The notes: a model not told the origin generated them from the sequence alone. DNA of 32,552 nucleotides from Litoribacterium kuwaitense (GCF_011058155.1 NZ_JAALFC010000036.1:1-32552); one strand, 5' to 3'. Shown: positions 17,021 to 25,112, counted from the first letter of the stretch. Made by a program: numbers and translations.

Positions 17021-17344
17021 ATGAATATTCAATTTAAAAAAGGTGCTTTAGAGTTATGTGTTCTGGCGCTGTTAAACAAGAAAGATCATTACGGCTATGA
17101 ACTGGCAAACAAAATTTCTGAACGGGTGTTTATTTCAGAAGGGTCGGTATATCCGCTTCTAAGAAGGTTGGCGAAGGAAGGCTACTTTACAACATATCTC
17201 AAGGAATCGACGGAAGGGCCCTCAAGGAAGTACTATCGCTTAACCGATCTAGGCGAGGAGCACTTTCATAAGCTCGTTCAAGAGTGGAAATACTTTACCA
17301 CAGGTGTCAATGAACTTATACAGGATGGTGAGAACGTTGAATAG
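17021..17344 (+). CDS. PadR-family transcriptional regulator
   Basis: A 107-residue winged-helix regulator: [40 protein letters not shown] and [17 protein letters not shown] are the PadR core. ATG 17021 gives the typical family length; the frame upstream of it is non-conserved. The gene overlaps the following DUF1700 gene. PadR - DUF1700 - DUF4097 cassettes are common in Firmicutes, where PadR represses its own operon until an envelope or drug signal appears; the signal here is unknown. Confidence 0.92.
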   Translation: MNIQFKKGALELCVLALLNKKDHYGYELANKISERVFISEGSVYPLLRRLAKEGYFTTYLKESTEGPSRKYYRLTDLGEEHFHKLVQEWKYFTTGVNELIQDGENVE

Positions 17345-17897
17345 AGATCAATTTATGAACGCATTAGAAGCTGCTTTGGCAAAGCTTCCTGAGTCGGAGC
17401 GGCATGACGTGATGCACGATTTTGACGAGCATTTTCAAGTCGGTTTGTCTGAAGGAAAAACGGAAGAAGAAATAGCAGCTTCCTTAGGAGCGCCAACTCA
17501 AATCGCGAGAGAAATGGTGGCGACGCATTACGTAGAGATTGTCGATGAATCGGGAAGTACAGGGAGCTTTTTTCGCGCCTTGTGGGCAGTGATCGGCTTA
17601 GGGTTTTTTAATCTCGTTGTCGTCCTTGGACCATTCATTGCCATAGCGTCTATCGTTGCCTCGGGCTGGGCCGTCGGAGCGTCGTTTATTTTATCTCCCC
17701 TCCTCGTGTTCATTAACTTTTTCCTTAACGCAGCGTCGTTTTTGTTGTTCGACCTATTTTTTTCCATTTTCTTAGCGGGTGTGGGCATATTTATTGTCAT
17801 CGGAATGCTGTATGTGACAAAAATGCTTTCCAAAGGTTTTGTGCGCTATTTGCGCTTTAATGTACAGATGGTGAAAGGAGGGGTGAAGCATGGGTAA
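17337..17897 (+). CDS. DUF1700 (HAAS-domain) membrane protein
   Basis: A 186-residue protein. TTG 17337 follows GGTGA and overlaps the padR stop. The N-terminal HAAS-like region reads [20 protein letters not shown] then [20 protein letters not shown] and [12 protein letters not shown], a helical domain typical of DUF1700. Three or four membrane helices follow (residues ~75-170). HAAS proteins often sit with PadR and are thought to couple the regulator to the membrane. The end overlaps the next gene by eight bases, so all three are probably co-translated. Confidence 0.85.
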   Translation: MNRDQFMNALEAALAKLPESERHDVMHDFDEHFQVGLSEGKTEEEIAASLGAPTQIAREMVATHYVEIVDESGSTGSFFRALWAVIGLGFFNLVVVLGPFIAIASIVASGWAVGASFILSPLLVFINFFLNAASFLLFDLFFSIFLAGVGIFIVIGMLYVTKMLSKGFVRYLRFNVQMVKGGVKHG

Positions 17898-18693
17898 AGT
17901 AAGGCTAGCAAGTATCATCGGTGTGATTCTCATAGTGTTTGGTGGTGTAGGAAGTGTCATGGCGTTTCAATCGATTAAGTCAGTGGATCTGCAAGAATCT
18001 CAAGATGTTGAGGCAGATCAGATCGAAAATGTTGATATACGTATGCCAAACGCATATGTAGACATTCTTCCGGCGACGAGTGACGATATTCAGGTTGAGT
18101 TGAGTGGGAAAGTCAACGACCATGAGCAAAGGGATTTTAAAATTCAAGAACGAAATGGCACGTTATACGTTGAATATGATGATGAGCAGTGGAAAAAGCT
18201 ATTTCAGTTTATCGGCCCAAAAGAGACGCTACAATTAACGGTATATCTTCCGGCAAAAACGTTTGATTCGCTGGAAGTCAATGTCTCCAATGGCACGTTA
18301 GATGCCGAGAATTTGCAGGTCAACGAGCTTAACGTCAAGTCCGCCAATGGAAAGCTAAATATTAAGGATACGGTTGCAAAAACGGTTGATGTCAAAACAG
18401 CCAATGGTAAAATTGTTCTGGATCACGTCGAAGGCGCATTGACAGGAAAAGCAGCCAACGGAACCATTTCCTTAGTGACAAGCTCCTTGGATCGCCCCAT
18501 CAAATTTGATCTAAACAATGGCTCGGTCGATATTAAAACGGAAAATAAACCGACGAATGCGACGATTGACGTAGAAGTAGCGAATGGAAAGATCGATGTT
18601 TTTGGGAGCTCCGACCGGAATCACGTCTTTGGTGACGGGGAAAATCATATAGATATATCTTCAATGAATGGCGGAATTAAGATTACAGACTAA
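17890..18693 (+). CDS. DUF4097 beta-strand-repeat protein, membrane-anchored
   Basis: A 267-residue protein with one N-terminal membrane helix (residues ~6-28) and a large outside domain. After NVDIRMPNAYVDILP the sequence has a run of short turns carrying Asn-Gly: SNGT, ANGKL, ANGKI, ANGT, NNGS, ANGK and MNGG, about 20 residues apart, as in a right-handed beta-helix of the DUF4097/LiaG type. GGAGGGG lies before the ATG. Last gene of the padR operon and followed by a terminator. Role unknown; related proteins belong to cell-envelope stress operons. Confidence 0.88.
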   Translation: MGKVRLASIIGVILIVFGGVGSVMAFQSIKSVDLQESQDVEADQIENVDIRMPNAYVDILPATSDDIQVELSGKVNDHEQRDFKIQERNGTLYVEYDDEQWKKLFQFIGPKETLQLTVYLPAKTFDSLEVNVSNGTLDAENLQVNELNVKSANGKLNIKDTVAKTVDVKTANGKIVLDHVEGALTGKAANGTISLVTSSLDRPIKFDLNNGSVDIKTENKPTNATIDVEVANGKIDVFGSSDRNHVFGDGENHIDISSMNGGIKITD

Positions 18694-18708
18694 ATTGCTT
18701 TGCGCAGA

Positions 18709-18742
18709 GGACAGTTTGCTGAAAAAGAACTGTCCTTTTTTT
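18709..18742 (+). terminator. Terminator after the padR operon
   Basis: GGACAGTT pairs with AACTGTCC over an 11-base loop, followed by seven T residues. It separates the two DUF4097 genes into different transcripts. Confidence 0.85.
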
Positions 18743-18852
18743 ACTTTAAAGGAAAATGATGACTAAGGACGAATACTTTAGAAGTAAGCAATGTCGAAAG
18801 GTGCGGCATGCGGTCATATGATTCTCTGAAATGAATAGGGGGACAGGATAAA

Positions 18853-19665
18853 ATGGGAAGTTTATCTTTTTTATGGGCTTTTATTGTCATCTTAATTGTA
18901 GGTTTTGGAAGTGTCGTCGTGTTTCAATCACGCAAAAAAATGAACGAGACCGTGGGTGTGGAGGAAGAGAAAGAGGTCAGCGCCACGCATATTAGAAATG
19001 TCGATATTCGAATGCCAAATGCGAGTATCCGCATCGTTCCTGGAGATACCGATCAGATGAGGATCAAGCTAGTCGGGAAAGTGGCTGACTACCAGCAAGA
19101 CGATTTTCAGGTTGAAGAGCGACAGGGAACGTTGTCTGTGAAATTCAATAAGAAGCTGAAGCGACGATTCAAATGGTTTGGTCACTCTGGTGATACTTTA
19201 GCATTGACGGTCTATTTCCCGGAGAAACAGTTTGATTCCATTCATGTGAGTAATGCCAATGGAAAGCTCGAGGCAGAGCAATTGAGGGTCAACGAGCTAA
19301 AAGCCGTGACGACCAATGGAAAGGTGGTCATTAGAGAAACAAAAGCAGCCACCGTACATATGAAATTAGCGAACGGCAAACTTGTTCTCGATCATGTCGA
19401 AGGTGCATTGACCGGAGAGACAGCCAACGGAAGTATTTTATTAACGACCAGCTCTCTCGATCATCCCATTCAGTTTACGACGAATAACGGCGCAATCGAT
19501 ATTCAAACGAAAAAAATACCAACAAATGCCACTATTCATGCGCGGGTTGTGAACGGAAAGGTCAATGTGTTTGGTGAGTCAGGGAGGAGTCACGTCTATG
19601 GAGCGGGTGAGCATCAGATCAACATTTCGACGGTCAATGGAGTCGTTAAAATGTCGGAATATTAG
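18853..19665 (+). CDS. Second DUF4097 beta-strand-repeat protein (tandem paralogue)
   Basis: A 270-residue paralogue of the previous DUF4097 protein, clearly from tandem duplication: NVDIRMPNA, VNELKAVTTNGKV, LVLDHVEGALTGETANGSIL and PTNATIHARVVNGKVNVFG all have close counterparts. It has the same single N-terminal membrane helix and the same spacing of Asn-Gly turns. It differs in a more basic segment KKLKRRFKWFGHSGD around residues 97-111. AGGGGG precedes the ATG. It lies behind a terminator, so its expression may differ from the padR operon. Role unknown. Confidence 0.87.
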   Translation: MGSLSFLWAFIVILIVGFGSVVVFQSRKKMNETVGVEEEKEVSATHIRNVDIRMPNASIRIVPGDTDQMRIKLVGKVADYQQDDFQVEERQGTLSVKFNKKLKRRFKWFGHSGDTLALTVYFPEKQFDSIHVSNANGKLEAEQLRVNELKAVTTNGKVVIRETKAATVHMKLANGKLVLDHVEGALTGETANGSILLTTSSLDHPIQFTTNNGAIDIQTKKIPTNATIHARVVNGKVNVFGESGRSHVYGAGEHQINISTVNGVVKMSEY

Positions 19666-19686
19666 CGTTTGTGTGGTGGGGTGAAG

Positions 19687-19803
19687 CTACTTTTTGTCGT
19701 GAAAATAGATCGTGAGCGCACGCCGAATGGTAGAGACCATCGTCAGGTGTAGCTCGCTGATTTTTTCCTTAATCGTTTGGATGGCAATTATGAATTCCCT
19801 TAA
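19687..19803 (-). pseudogene. Start-less C-terminal fragment, unrecognised
   Basis: On the minus strand an open stretch bounded by stops reads LREFIIAIQTIKEKISELHL and then TMVSTIRRALTIYFHDKK. It has no start codon at its head. Amphipathic helices with a basic end suggest the tail of a regulator, but I cannot name it. It overlaps the end of the VOC remnant in another frame. Confidence 0.3.
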
Positions 19804-20005
19804 TTATTAGCGTGAAAAAATAGTCCACGTATGTAGTATCATTTATTTCAACTTTGTCATCAGAACGTGTATGAAATTTGACCAACGCCAATGTTGCCTG
19901 GCCGTCTGGCATCCCTAACATGGCCACCGTCTCGATCTGTTCCACCCAAACTCCTTCTGCTTTTTCTGCACCTAATACTTCTAGGCACGCACGTAAGATC
20001 ATCAA
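19769..20005 (-). pseudogene. Glyoxalase/VOC-family fragment
   Basis: The minus-strand frame contains GVWVEQIETVAMLGMPDGQA followed by TLALVKFHTRSDD, which matches the middle of VOC metalloenzymes (V.MLxTPDGxxxLELxKFHTP). The N-terminal beta-alpha unit and the second VOC module are missing, and the sequence after RSDDKVE is unrelated. The frame begins at a TTG without a ribosome site. I infer a gene remnant left after deletion on both sides. Confidence 0.5.
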
Positions 20006-20158
20006 GGAAAGGAGAGGTTGGGACTTGTCGTAACTTGAATTCCCTCAGATGCTCTATGAAGCATATTAAACGCTGATTTTGAAGCAAAATTCAGTTGTAA
20101 GAAAACCGAACATATGTTACCGTGTTTTTATGAATTCCTTTTGCAACTAGGAGGCGCT

Positions 20159-20266
20159 ATGGAGCAACAAACATGTGAAAGGCCAAGAGAATCTTTCTTA
20201 AGTGAAAAAGCCATAGCAATAAAGAAGCGCCAAGTCGTCGCATGTCTTGAGCAGGAACTGCTGTAG
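20159..20266 (+). CDS. Possible 35-residue small protein
   Basis: ATG 20159 stands 4 bases after AGGAGG (20149-20154), and the frame runs 35 codons to TAG. The product starts MEQQTCERPRESF, has a basic middle (IKKRQVV) and ends CLEQELL. It is charged, probably helical, and has no family I recognise. The strong ribosome site is the main support; the surrounding 20.0-20.4 kb is otherwise without genes. Confidence 0.35.
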   Translation: MEQQTCERPRESFLSEKAIAIKKRQVVACLEQELL

Positions 20267-20383
20267 TAACATTATTGGAGACAGAGGTTGGTTTTGTCGT
20301 AAAAGCGAAGTGAAGCAAGGTGTGAGTAGACCTTGAAATCCATGGCAGAATAAAACATATTGAATGAAAAGGTGATGAGAGGG

Positions 20384-20872
20384 ATGAACGCTGTTGATAT
20401 CTTGAGGAATGAGTTACTGTCTGAACTTGAAGTCGGTATTCGCTCTATGGAAGGTTTGCTGAAAAAGGTGCAAGTGGAGGATTGGGCGTACAAGCCAGCT
20501 GACAACATGCGAAGCCTTAAAGAGCTTGCTCAACATATTGTTTCTATACCAGAGGTTGATCTTCAGATCATGCAGGAAAAAGATCAGCAACTAATAGAAG
20601 GTTTAGAAGAAAAGTATCATCAGATGGACTCCGCTGAGGCTATGATTGAAGGGATGAATAAAGGTTTTGCAAAATATAAGGCATATATGCTTTCTTTGTC
20701 TGAAGAAGATTTTTTGACCAAAAAAACAAAGCCCTTCTACCATGATAAAGCTTCGACTCAAGCACATTGGCTAGTTGAGGAAGTTTCCCATCTGTTTCAT
20801 CATCGAGGTCAGTTTTTTAATTGTTTAAAACAGCTTGGCTATGATGTCGACATGTTCGACCTTTATGTTTAA
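20384..20872 (+). CDS. DinB/YfiT-family putative metalloenzyme
   Basis: A 162-residue four-helix-bundle protein. ATG 20384 is chosen because AAGGTGA lies 8 bases upstream. The likely metal ligands of the DinB superfamily are visible: a first His in KELAQHIVSIPE and an HxxxH-like pair in EEVSHLFHHRGQFFNCLKQL. The superfamily includes bacillithiol-dependent transferases and many proteins of unknown reaction. No operon partner is adjacent. Confidence 0.85.
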   Translation: MNAVDILRNELLSELEVGIRSMEGLLKKVQVEDWAYKPADNMRSLKELAQHIVSIPEVDLQIMQEKDQQLIEGLEEKYHQMDSAEAMIEGMNKGFAKYKAYMLSLSEEDFLTKKTKPFYHDKASTQAHWLVEEVSHLFHHRGQFFNCLKQLGYDVDMFDLYV

Positions 20873-21290
20873 AAGTTGTGATACGGTGCAGACACTTACC
20901 CAGGGCGTCAACATGCTCTTCAAGTCCTCCTAAACAAACGTTTCGCGTTTTTTGTGCGAATCATCGTACATTTTTGGCGCTTCTGTGACATAACGATTGG
21001 TGGTGCGAATCGCTGTAGGAAACATTAGTGAAGACACAAGCTTTCGCTCATTCCATGTCACTTAAAACCAACTTCATTTTACAAAGGTTCATGGTCCGTT
21101 GCCTGTTTTTTAATGTGGGTCATAATTCCTCTGTATCGCGCTTTTTTGTCCCTGCAAATGAGTACAGGCATTGTGTATATCGCTGTTTCTCTATTCGTAG
21201 TCCTATACGTTGTTTCCGGGTAAATCGAAAAATTGAAGTAAATTCCAATTGACCCGCATTTTTGCGACAGTTCCACGAGGAGGTCTTCAC
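20873..21290. other. Intergenic stretch without a supported gene
   Basis: 418 bases. GTGCGAATC occurs twice, near 20954 and 21003. On the minus strand a short open stretch reads FPTAIRTTNRYVTEAPKMYD and then DSHKKRETFV before a stop, without a start codon; it may be a gene tail. Nothing else is interpretable. Confidence 0.4.
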
Positions 21291-21434
21291 ATGGAAAAAG
21301 AACATATTGGCGCATGCGCACGCTGTGGAAGGGATGTCTATTGTCGCGGAGGCGTTGTGGAAGGAGAAGTGCAAAACGATCATTCGCTCGTTTGCCCAAG
21401 TTGTATAGACGAAGAAAAAGAGGAAAGCCGTTGA
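21291..21434 (+). CDS. 47-residue zinc-ribbon protein
   Basis: ATG 21291 follows an excellent AGGAGG. The product has two Cys pairs, CARC (residues 8-11) and CPSC (residues 37-40), spaced for a small zinc ribbon, with a further Cys at about 17, and an acidic tail. The terminator stem begins within the last codons, so the gene is monocistronic and well bounded. Such small ribbons bind Zn2+ and often nucleic acid or protein; no specific role is evident. Confidence 0.75.
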   Translation: MEKEHIGACARCGRDVYCRGGVVEGEVQNDHSLVCPSCIDEEKEESR

Positions 21435-21461
21435 TTCCCGTGAAGGAGCAACGGCTTTTTT
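21424..21461 (+). terminator. Terminator overlapping the stop of the zinc-ribbon gene
   Basis: AAAGCCGTTG pairs with CAACGGCTTT over a 15-base loop, followed by a T-run. The left arm overlaps the TGA at 21432-21434. Confidence 0.85.
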
Positions 21462-21546
21462 GATGGGTGAAATAGTAAATGATTCTTTGTCGATCAGACC
21501 TACTCGCAAGAAGGCGTTGGGAAAGATTTAATGAGCCTGCCATAGG

Positions 21547-22772
21547 TTAGAGCACGGCGGTAATGTCGTCGGCGGGGCCGAAAATCTCGAAATGTAAATC
21601 ATTTTCAGCGACGTCTAAGCCTTTGAGTGACTGATACACTGTTTTCATAAATCCTTTTGGTCCACAGAAATAAAAGGCGGCATCGGTTGTTGGGAGGATG
21701 TTTTGCAGCCATTCACGATCGATATGGCCTAGCTTATCATACGTATCGCCTGCGTTCGGGCGATCGTAAATCGTATAGCTCGTAACGTTGTGTGATGCCA
21801 CAATATCACGCACACGCTCTTTCATCGCATGGATGTTGCCACTTTTGGCAGCATGAATATAAATGACTTGGCGCTCTGGCTGCTTATGGATCACCGTTTC
21901 GAGCATACTCATGAGCGGAGTTAAGCCGACGCCACCGCTAATCAGGACGAGCGGACGTGTATCTTCCAGATCAAGGGTGAATTCTCCTGAAGGTGCACTG
22001 ATCGGCAGGATAGAGCCTTCGTGAATGTCTCGGTGCAAAAAGCTTGATACGACGCCGGCAGGGCCGTTTTCATGACGATCCTCGCGCTTTACGCTAATGC
22101 GATACACGTCTTTTCCGGGTGAGGTCGATAAACTGTATTGGCGCAAGTGTGTGTATGGCTCGCCTTCAATATCTGCTTTCACTGTAATGTATTGGCCAGG
22201 AAGATAGGACGGAATGGGTTGCCCATCGACAGGCTGGAGGTAAAAGGACGTAATGCAATCGCTTTCGACAATCTTCTTAACGACCTTGAAGTCGCGATAA
22301 TCGAGCCATCCTCCTGTGTTGACACTCTCCTCATACATCTCTTTTCCACGGAAATGAAGATGTCGGCAATGACTTGATACGCTTTTGCCCAAGCATCGAT
22401 GATGTCGTCTGTTGCTGCCTCGCCTAAGACGTCTTTGATTGCGATTAATAAGTATTTGCCAACGATTGGATAGTGCTCTGCCTTCACATTCAGACTCGTA
22501 TGTTTGTGGGCGATCTGCTTCACGTGAGGCAAGATCGTTTCCAATTGATCGATGTTTGCCGCCGCCGCGTATACGGTTTGTGCCAATGCCTTTGACTGTG
22601 CGCCTTTGCGTTGGTTCGTCTGGTTAAAAATGTTTTTAAGTTCTGGGTGGTCGCTTAACATGCGTTCGTAAAATCGCTTCGTAATTTCGGTTCCATGCTC
22701 CTGTAAGACAGGCACCGTTGCTTTAATCGTTTCTTTCGTCTGTTGATCCAAGCCAGTGGTCGCGTTTGCCAT
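21547..22772 (-). pseudogene. hmp: Flavohemoglobin interrupted by a -1 frameshift
   Basis: The two frames together encode the whole Hmp protein. The globin half starts at ATG 22772 (AAGGAG 8 bases before): Tyr35 in RFYERM, heme His91 in HKHTSL. It ends in the right frame at DIFISVEK. The reductase continues from [12 protein letters not shown] in the next frame, with FAD motif RQYSLS, NAD(P) motif GGVGLTPLMSML and the end FEIFGP. Four A residues (plus-strand T 22342-22345) occupy the place where five would give VEKEMYEES, so one base is missing. Restored length 408 residues, normal for Hmp. Hmp converts nitric oxide to nitrate. It may be a real mutation, a homopolymer sequencing error, or two separately translated halves (ATG 22338 follows GGAAAAGAG). 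Confidence 0.88.
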
Positions 22773-22792
22773 CTTAAACGCTCCTTTTCAAA

Positions 22793-22815
22793 AAGATGTA
22801 TTTTAAATATATCTT
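22793..22815 (-). promoter_or_regulatory. NsrR-type operator upstream of hmp
   Basis: AAGATGTATTT and AAATATATCTT form an 11-1-11 inverted repeat around a single T, with one mismatch between arms. This is the architecture of NsrR sites at hmp promoters. It ends 20 bases before the hmp start, so bound NsrR would block the promoter or early transcription. No nsrR gene is in the window. Confidence 0.75.
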
Positions 22816-22915
22816 TATCTTATGGTGAATGATTTTGGAAAACAACAGGGGAAAAGGCGTTTTTTGTGAACATCATGTGAAATGTATAACAATTATAAAA
22901 TTTCAAATCGTAAGG

Positions 22916-22979
22916 TTGAAACTATACATAGCTGTCGGTTATTATAAATAGAAATAAAAACGACACTTATGTATAGTTT
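22916..22979 (+). promoter_or_regulatory. TetR-gene promoter with paired inverted operator arms
   Basis: TTGAAA (22916), an 18-base spacer and TATTAT (22940) form a promoter for the TetR gene. AAACTATACATA (22919-22930) recurs inverted at 22968-22979, and inner TGTCG/CGACA extends the arms to 19 bp with two mismatches. Each arm contains an approximate CTAT-N2-ATAG palindrome, so these may be two TetR operators, one in the promoter and one in the leader. Alternatively the leader folds as a hairpin. Confidence 0.55.
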
Positions 22980-23006
22980 GAAGCTCGGGTGAAAAAGGAG
23001 GCGATC

Positions 23007-23636
23007 GTGCTGGCGCCAAAAGTAAGTGATGACTATAAAAGAAAACGAAAAGAAGCGTTGCTGCAAGCGGCGAAGACCGTCTTTATGAAGAAGGGTTATG
23101 CCCGTACGTCGATGCAAGACATTATGGACGAAGCTGAGATTTCCCGTGGCGCATTTTATGGCTATTTTAACAATATTGCGCACGTCTTCCTGGAAGTGCT
23201 ACAAAAAGAGGACGCGCGCGACTTGCAATGTTTTACTCCTAGCATGCTAGAGCCGATATGGCCGCAGCTGAAGAAGTGGATTGCAGAGCTTCGGGTACGT
23301 GTTGATGCTCTGGATGATACGTTGCTCTTTGCGCAAGCCGAGTTTTTCTTAACCTCAACGTATGTACAAAATAAAGCGGCGTATCCATACATCACTGAAC
23401 GCTATCAGCGAATGGCACGTACGATTGCAGCAGCCATTAGAGAGGGAGAGAAGCGCGGGGAATGCAAACCCCAACTGCACGCAGACGCGATCGCGCATTT
23501 TATGATGTCGTTTGTCGACGGTTTTCTCTTAGACACGTTTCAATATGGGGTTGATAAAACAAAAGTAGATGAGCAATTCACGGCATTTTTATTTTCTTTG
23601 GAACAAATGCTTAAGCCGAAAATAGAAAAGGAGTGA
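23007..23636 (+). CDS. TetR/AcrR-family transcriptional regulator
   Basis: A 209-residue protein. GTG 23007 is chosen because AAGGAGG ends 5 bases before it. The N-terminal HTH is typical: ALLQAAKTVFMKKGYARTSM, QDIMDEAEISRGAFYGYF. The C-terminal ligand domain resembles the YfiR/TetR_C_6 class with FMMSFVDGFLLDTFQYGVD. It probably represses its own promoter and the GNAT gene that follows 5 bases after its stop. The ligand is unknown; adjacency to hmp suggests, but does not show, a link to nitrosative stress. Confidence 0.92.
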   Translation: MLAPKVSDDYKRKRKEALLQAAKTVFMKKGYARTSMQDIMDEAEISRGAFYGYFNNIAHVFLEVLQKEDARDLQCFTPSMLEPIWPQLKKWIAELRVRVDALDDTLLFAQAEFFLTSTYVQNKAAYPYITERYQRMARTIAAAIREGEKRGECKPQLHADAIAHFMMSFVDGFLLDTFQYGVDKTKVDEQFTAFLFSLEQMLKPKIEKE

Positions 23637-23641
23637 GCGCG

Positions 23642-24184
23642 GTGTTGTTTACAGCAAAAAGAGTAAGGTTAAGGAAGATGACGACGGATGATACCAGCCT
23701 TTATCATGAGTGGCGTAACGATCTGGACGTGATGCAAGCAACCAATCCGTCGTTGGATGTGTACTCATATGCAGAGACGAAGGCCTTTGTTGAGGGGATT
23801 GTGAGCGGTTCGTCCGGAAAAAGCTACATCATTATGGAGCGAGACAATGATCAACCGATCGGTGTGACAGCGTTGACTCAGATCGACGCTAAGAACAGGA
23901 GCGCCGAATGTATTATTGATATCGGAAAGCAAAATTTTTGGGGAAAAGGCTACGGGGCAGAAGCGATGCAGCTGCTTCTAGATTATGCCTTCTTGGAAAT
24001 GAACTTACACCGCGTGTCACTGCGCGTATTCTCGTTTAACGAGCGCGCCATCCGCCTTTATGAGAAGCTCGGCTTTCAGCACGAAGGCAAGGCGCGCGAA
24101 GCGTTGTTTAGAAACGGTAGGTGGCATGATATCGTCTACATGGGGATGCTGCAAGGAGAATTTGAGCAGGCAAAACATCGCTAA
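23642..24184 (+). CDS. GNAT N-acetyltransferase (RimJ/RimL type)
   Basis: A 180-residue protein of the Acetyltransf_3 type: RVRLRKMTTDDTSLYHEW at the start, an acetyl-CoA loop near residue 100 (FWGKGYGAEAMQLLLDYAF), and NLHRVSLRVFSFNERAIRLY then EKLGFQHEG. GTG 23642 lies 8 bases after AAGGAG, which overlaps the TetR stop; the gene is thus coupled to the regulator. It would acetylate a small amine, antibiotic or protein N-terminus. Confidence 0.9.
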   Translation: MLFTAKRVRLRKMTTDDTSLYHEWRNDLDVMQATNPSLDVYSYAETKAFVEGIVSGSSGKSYIIMERDNDQPIGVTALTQIDAKNRSAECIIDIGKQNFWGKGYGAEAMQLLLDYAFLEMNLHRVSLRVFSFNERAIRLYEKLGFQHEGKAREALFRNGRWHDIVYMGMLQGEFEQAKHR

Positions 24185-24266
24185 AAGCATTCAGCTGATC
24201 AGTGAATAGCGTTTCAAACTATGAGAATATAGGTATATCAATAGATGCGAAAGAGAGTTGACTGTG

Positions 24267-24665
24267 ATGCATGCTAAGGAAATTCGTTGGAAGCAAAGAT
24301 TTGAGAACTTTGAAAAAGCCTATAAGCTATTAGAGAAATACAGCTCGCAACCGATCGAAACAGAGTTAGAGCGAGCAGGAATCATTCAATTCTTTGAAAT
24401 GACTGTTGAGCTTGCGTGGAAGGTGTGGAAGGATTACCTTGAAGCACAAGGATTTTTAGTGAAAAGCCCAAGAGAAACGATAAAGCAAGCTTTTCAAAGT
24501 GGCTATATTGCAGACGGGCACACATGGCTCGAAGCATTATTAAGTAGAAATCAACCCTCACAAATGTATGATGAAGAAAAGGCAAAAGAGATGATTGACA
24601 CGATAAAACTTAAATTCCTCCCATTATTTGCAGACATGTATCATACTTTAGCAAAGGAATGTTGA
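24267..24665 (+). CDS. HI0074-family (HepT-like) HEPN protein with altered motif
   Basis: A 132-residue four-helix protein of the nucleotidyltransferase substrate-binding HI0074 family: RWKQRFENFEKAYKLLEKY, IIQFFEMTVELAWKVWKDYL, SPRETIKQAFQSGYIADG. HepT toxins of type VII systems carry Rx4HxY; here the place reads RNQPSQMYD with Arg94, Gln99 (CAA) and Tyr101, so the catalytic His is replaced. The frame overlaps the start region of the MNT gene. A promoter-like TTTCAA-16-TATATC lies at 24212-24239. The RNase is probably inactive, though Tyr101, the AMPylation site in HepT, is kept. Confidence 0.85.
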   Translation: MHAKEIRWKQRFENFEKAYKLLEKYSSQPIETELERAGIIQFFEMTVELAWKVWKDYLEAQGFLVKSPRETIKQAFQSGYIADGHTWLEALLSRNQPSQMYDEEKAKEMIDTIKLKFLPLFADMYHTLAKEC

Positions 24666-24667
24666 CG

Positions 24668-24976
24668 ATGTTTGGTTTGTCCTCTATGGAGATTCATATG
24701 ATTCAAGAGGTACTTCGTCAGTATCCAGAGATTGAAAAAGTGCATATTTTTGGAAGTCGCGCTTTAGGGACCTTTAAAAAAGGATCGGATATTGATTTGG
24801 TGGTCTATGGCTTAAATGTTTCAAATCAAACACTGCTTCGAGTGACTGATATGCTTGAAGAAGAGCTCCCGCTTCCTTATTTTTTCGATGTCGTGCATTA
24901 TGAATCCATTGAGAATAAACGTCTAATTCAGCATATCGATGAATATGGTCAGCAAATTTATCAAAAAACGACGTGA
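24668..24976 (+). CDS. MNT-type minimal nucleotidyltransferase (HI0073/MntA-like)
   Basis: A 102-residue minimal nucleotidyltransferase. The core is GSRALGTFKKGSDIDLVV: Gly29-Ser30, ten residues, then Asp41 and Asp43 as the GSx10DxD metal-binding motif; Asp74 in FFDVVHY is the likely third carboxylate. ATG 24668 follows AAAGGA at 9 bases; ATG 24659 would overlap that site. In type VII toxin-antitoxin systems such enzymes AMPylate the tyrosine of their HEPN partner; here the partner is encoded just upstream and overlapping. The active site looks intact. Confidence 0.9.
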   Translation: MFGLSSMEIHMIQEVLRQYPEIEKVHIFGSRALGTFKKGSDIDLVVYGLNVSNQTLLRVTDMLEEELPLPYFFDVVHYESIENKRLIQHIDEYGQQIYQKTT

Positions 24977-25112
24977 AAAGGATCAGGTTGCGTTGTGAAG
25001 CAGGGATGCTCCTAAAATTTGAAGATGCCTTTAATCGATCGTTCACAAAGTGGCGTTCAAACGCTTCATTTTCTCAGAGAGCGAAAAGTTGATCTTTGAA
25101 AAAACAAGTAGA

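Noticed and set aside
21079-21543. 154-codon minus-strand frame across the zinc-ribbon gene
   Set aside because: The plus-strand gene has a consensus ribosome site, Cys pairs and a terminator with its T-run on the plus strand; the minus product has no recognisable features.
22338-22349. Programmed -1 ribosomal frameshift in hmp
   Set aside because: The site G-GAA-AAG does not fit the usual X-XXY-YYZ slippery pattern and Hmp is not known to use frameshifting; a missing A is simpler.
24189-24207. ATTCA/TGAAT inverted repeat with inner CTGATCAG after the GNAT gene
   Set aside because: Short, asymmetric and without a T-run; not supportable as terminator or operator.
25038-25085. GCGTT/AACGC palindrome and CGTTCA repeats as a LexA-like site
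   Set aside because: Spacing and sequence do not fit the Bacillus LexA motif GAAC-N4-GTTC.
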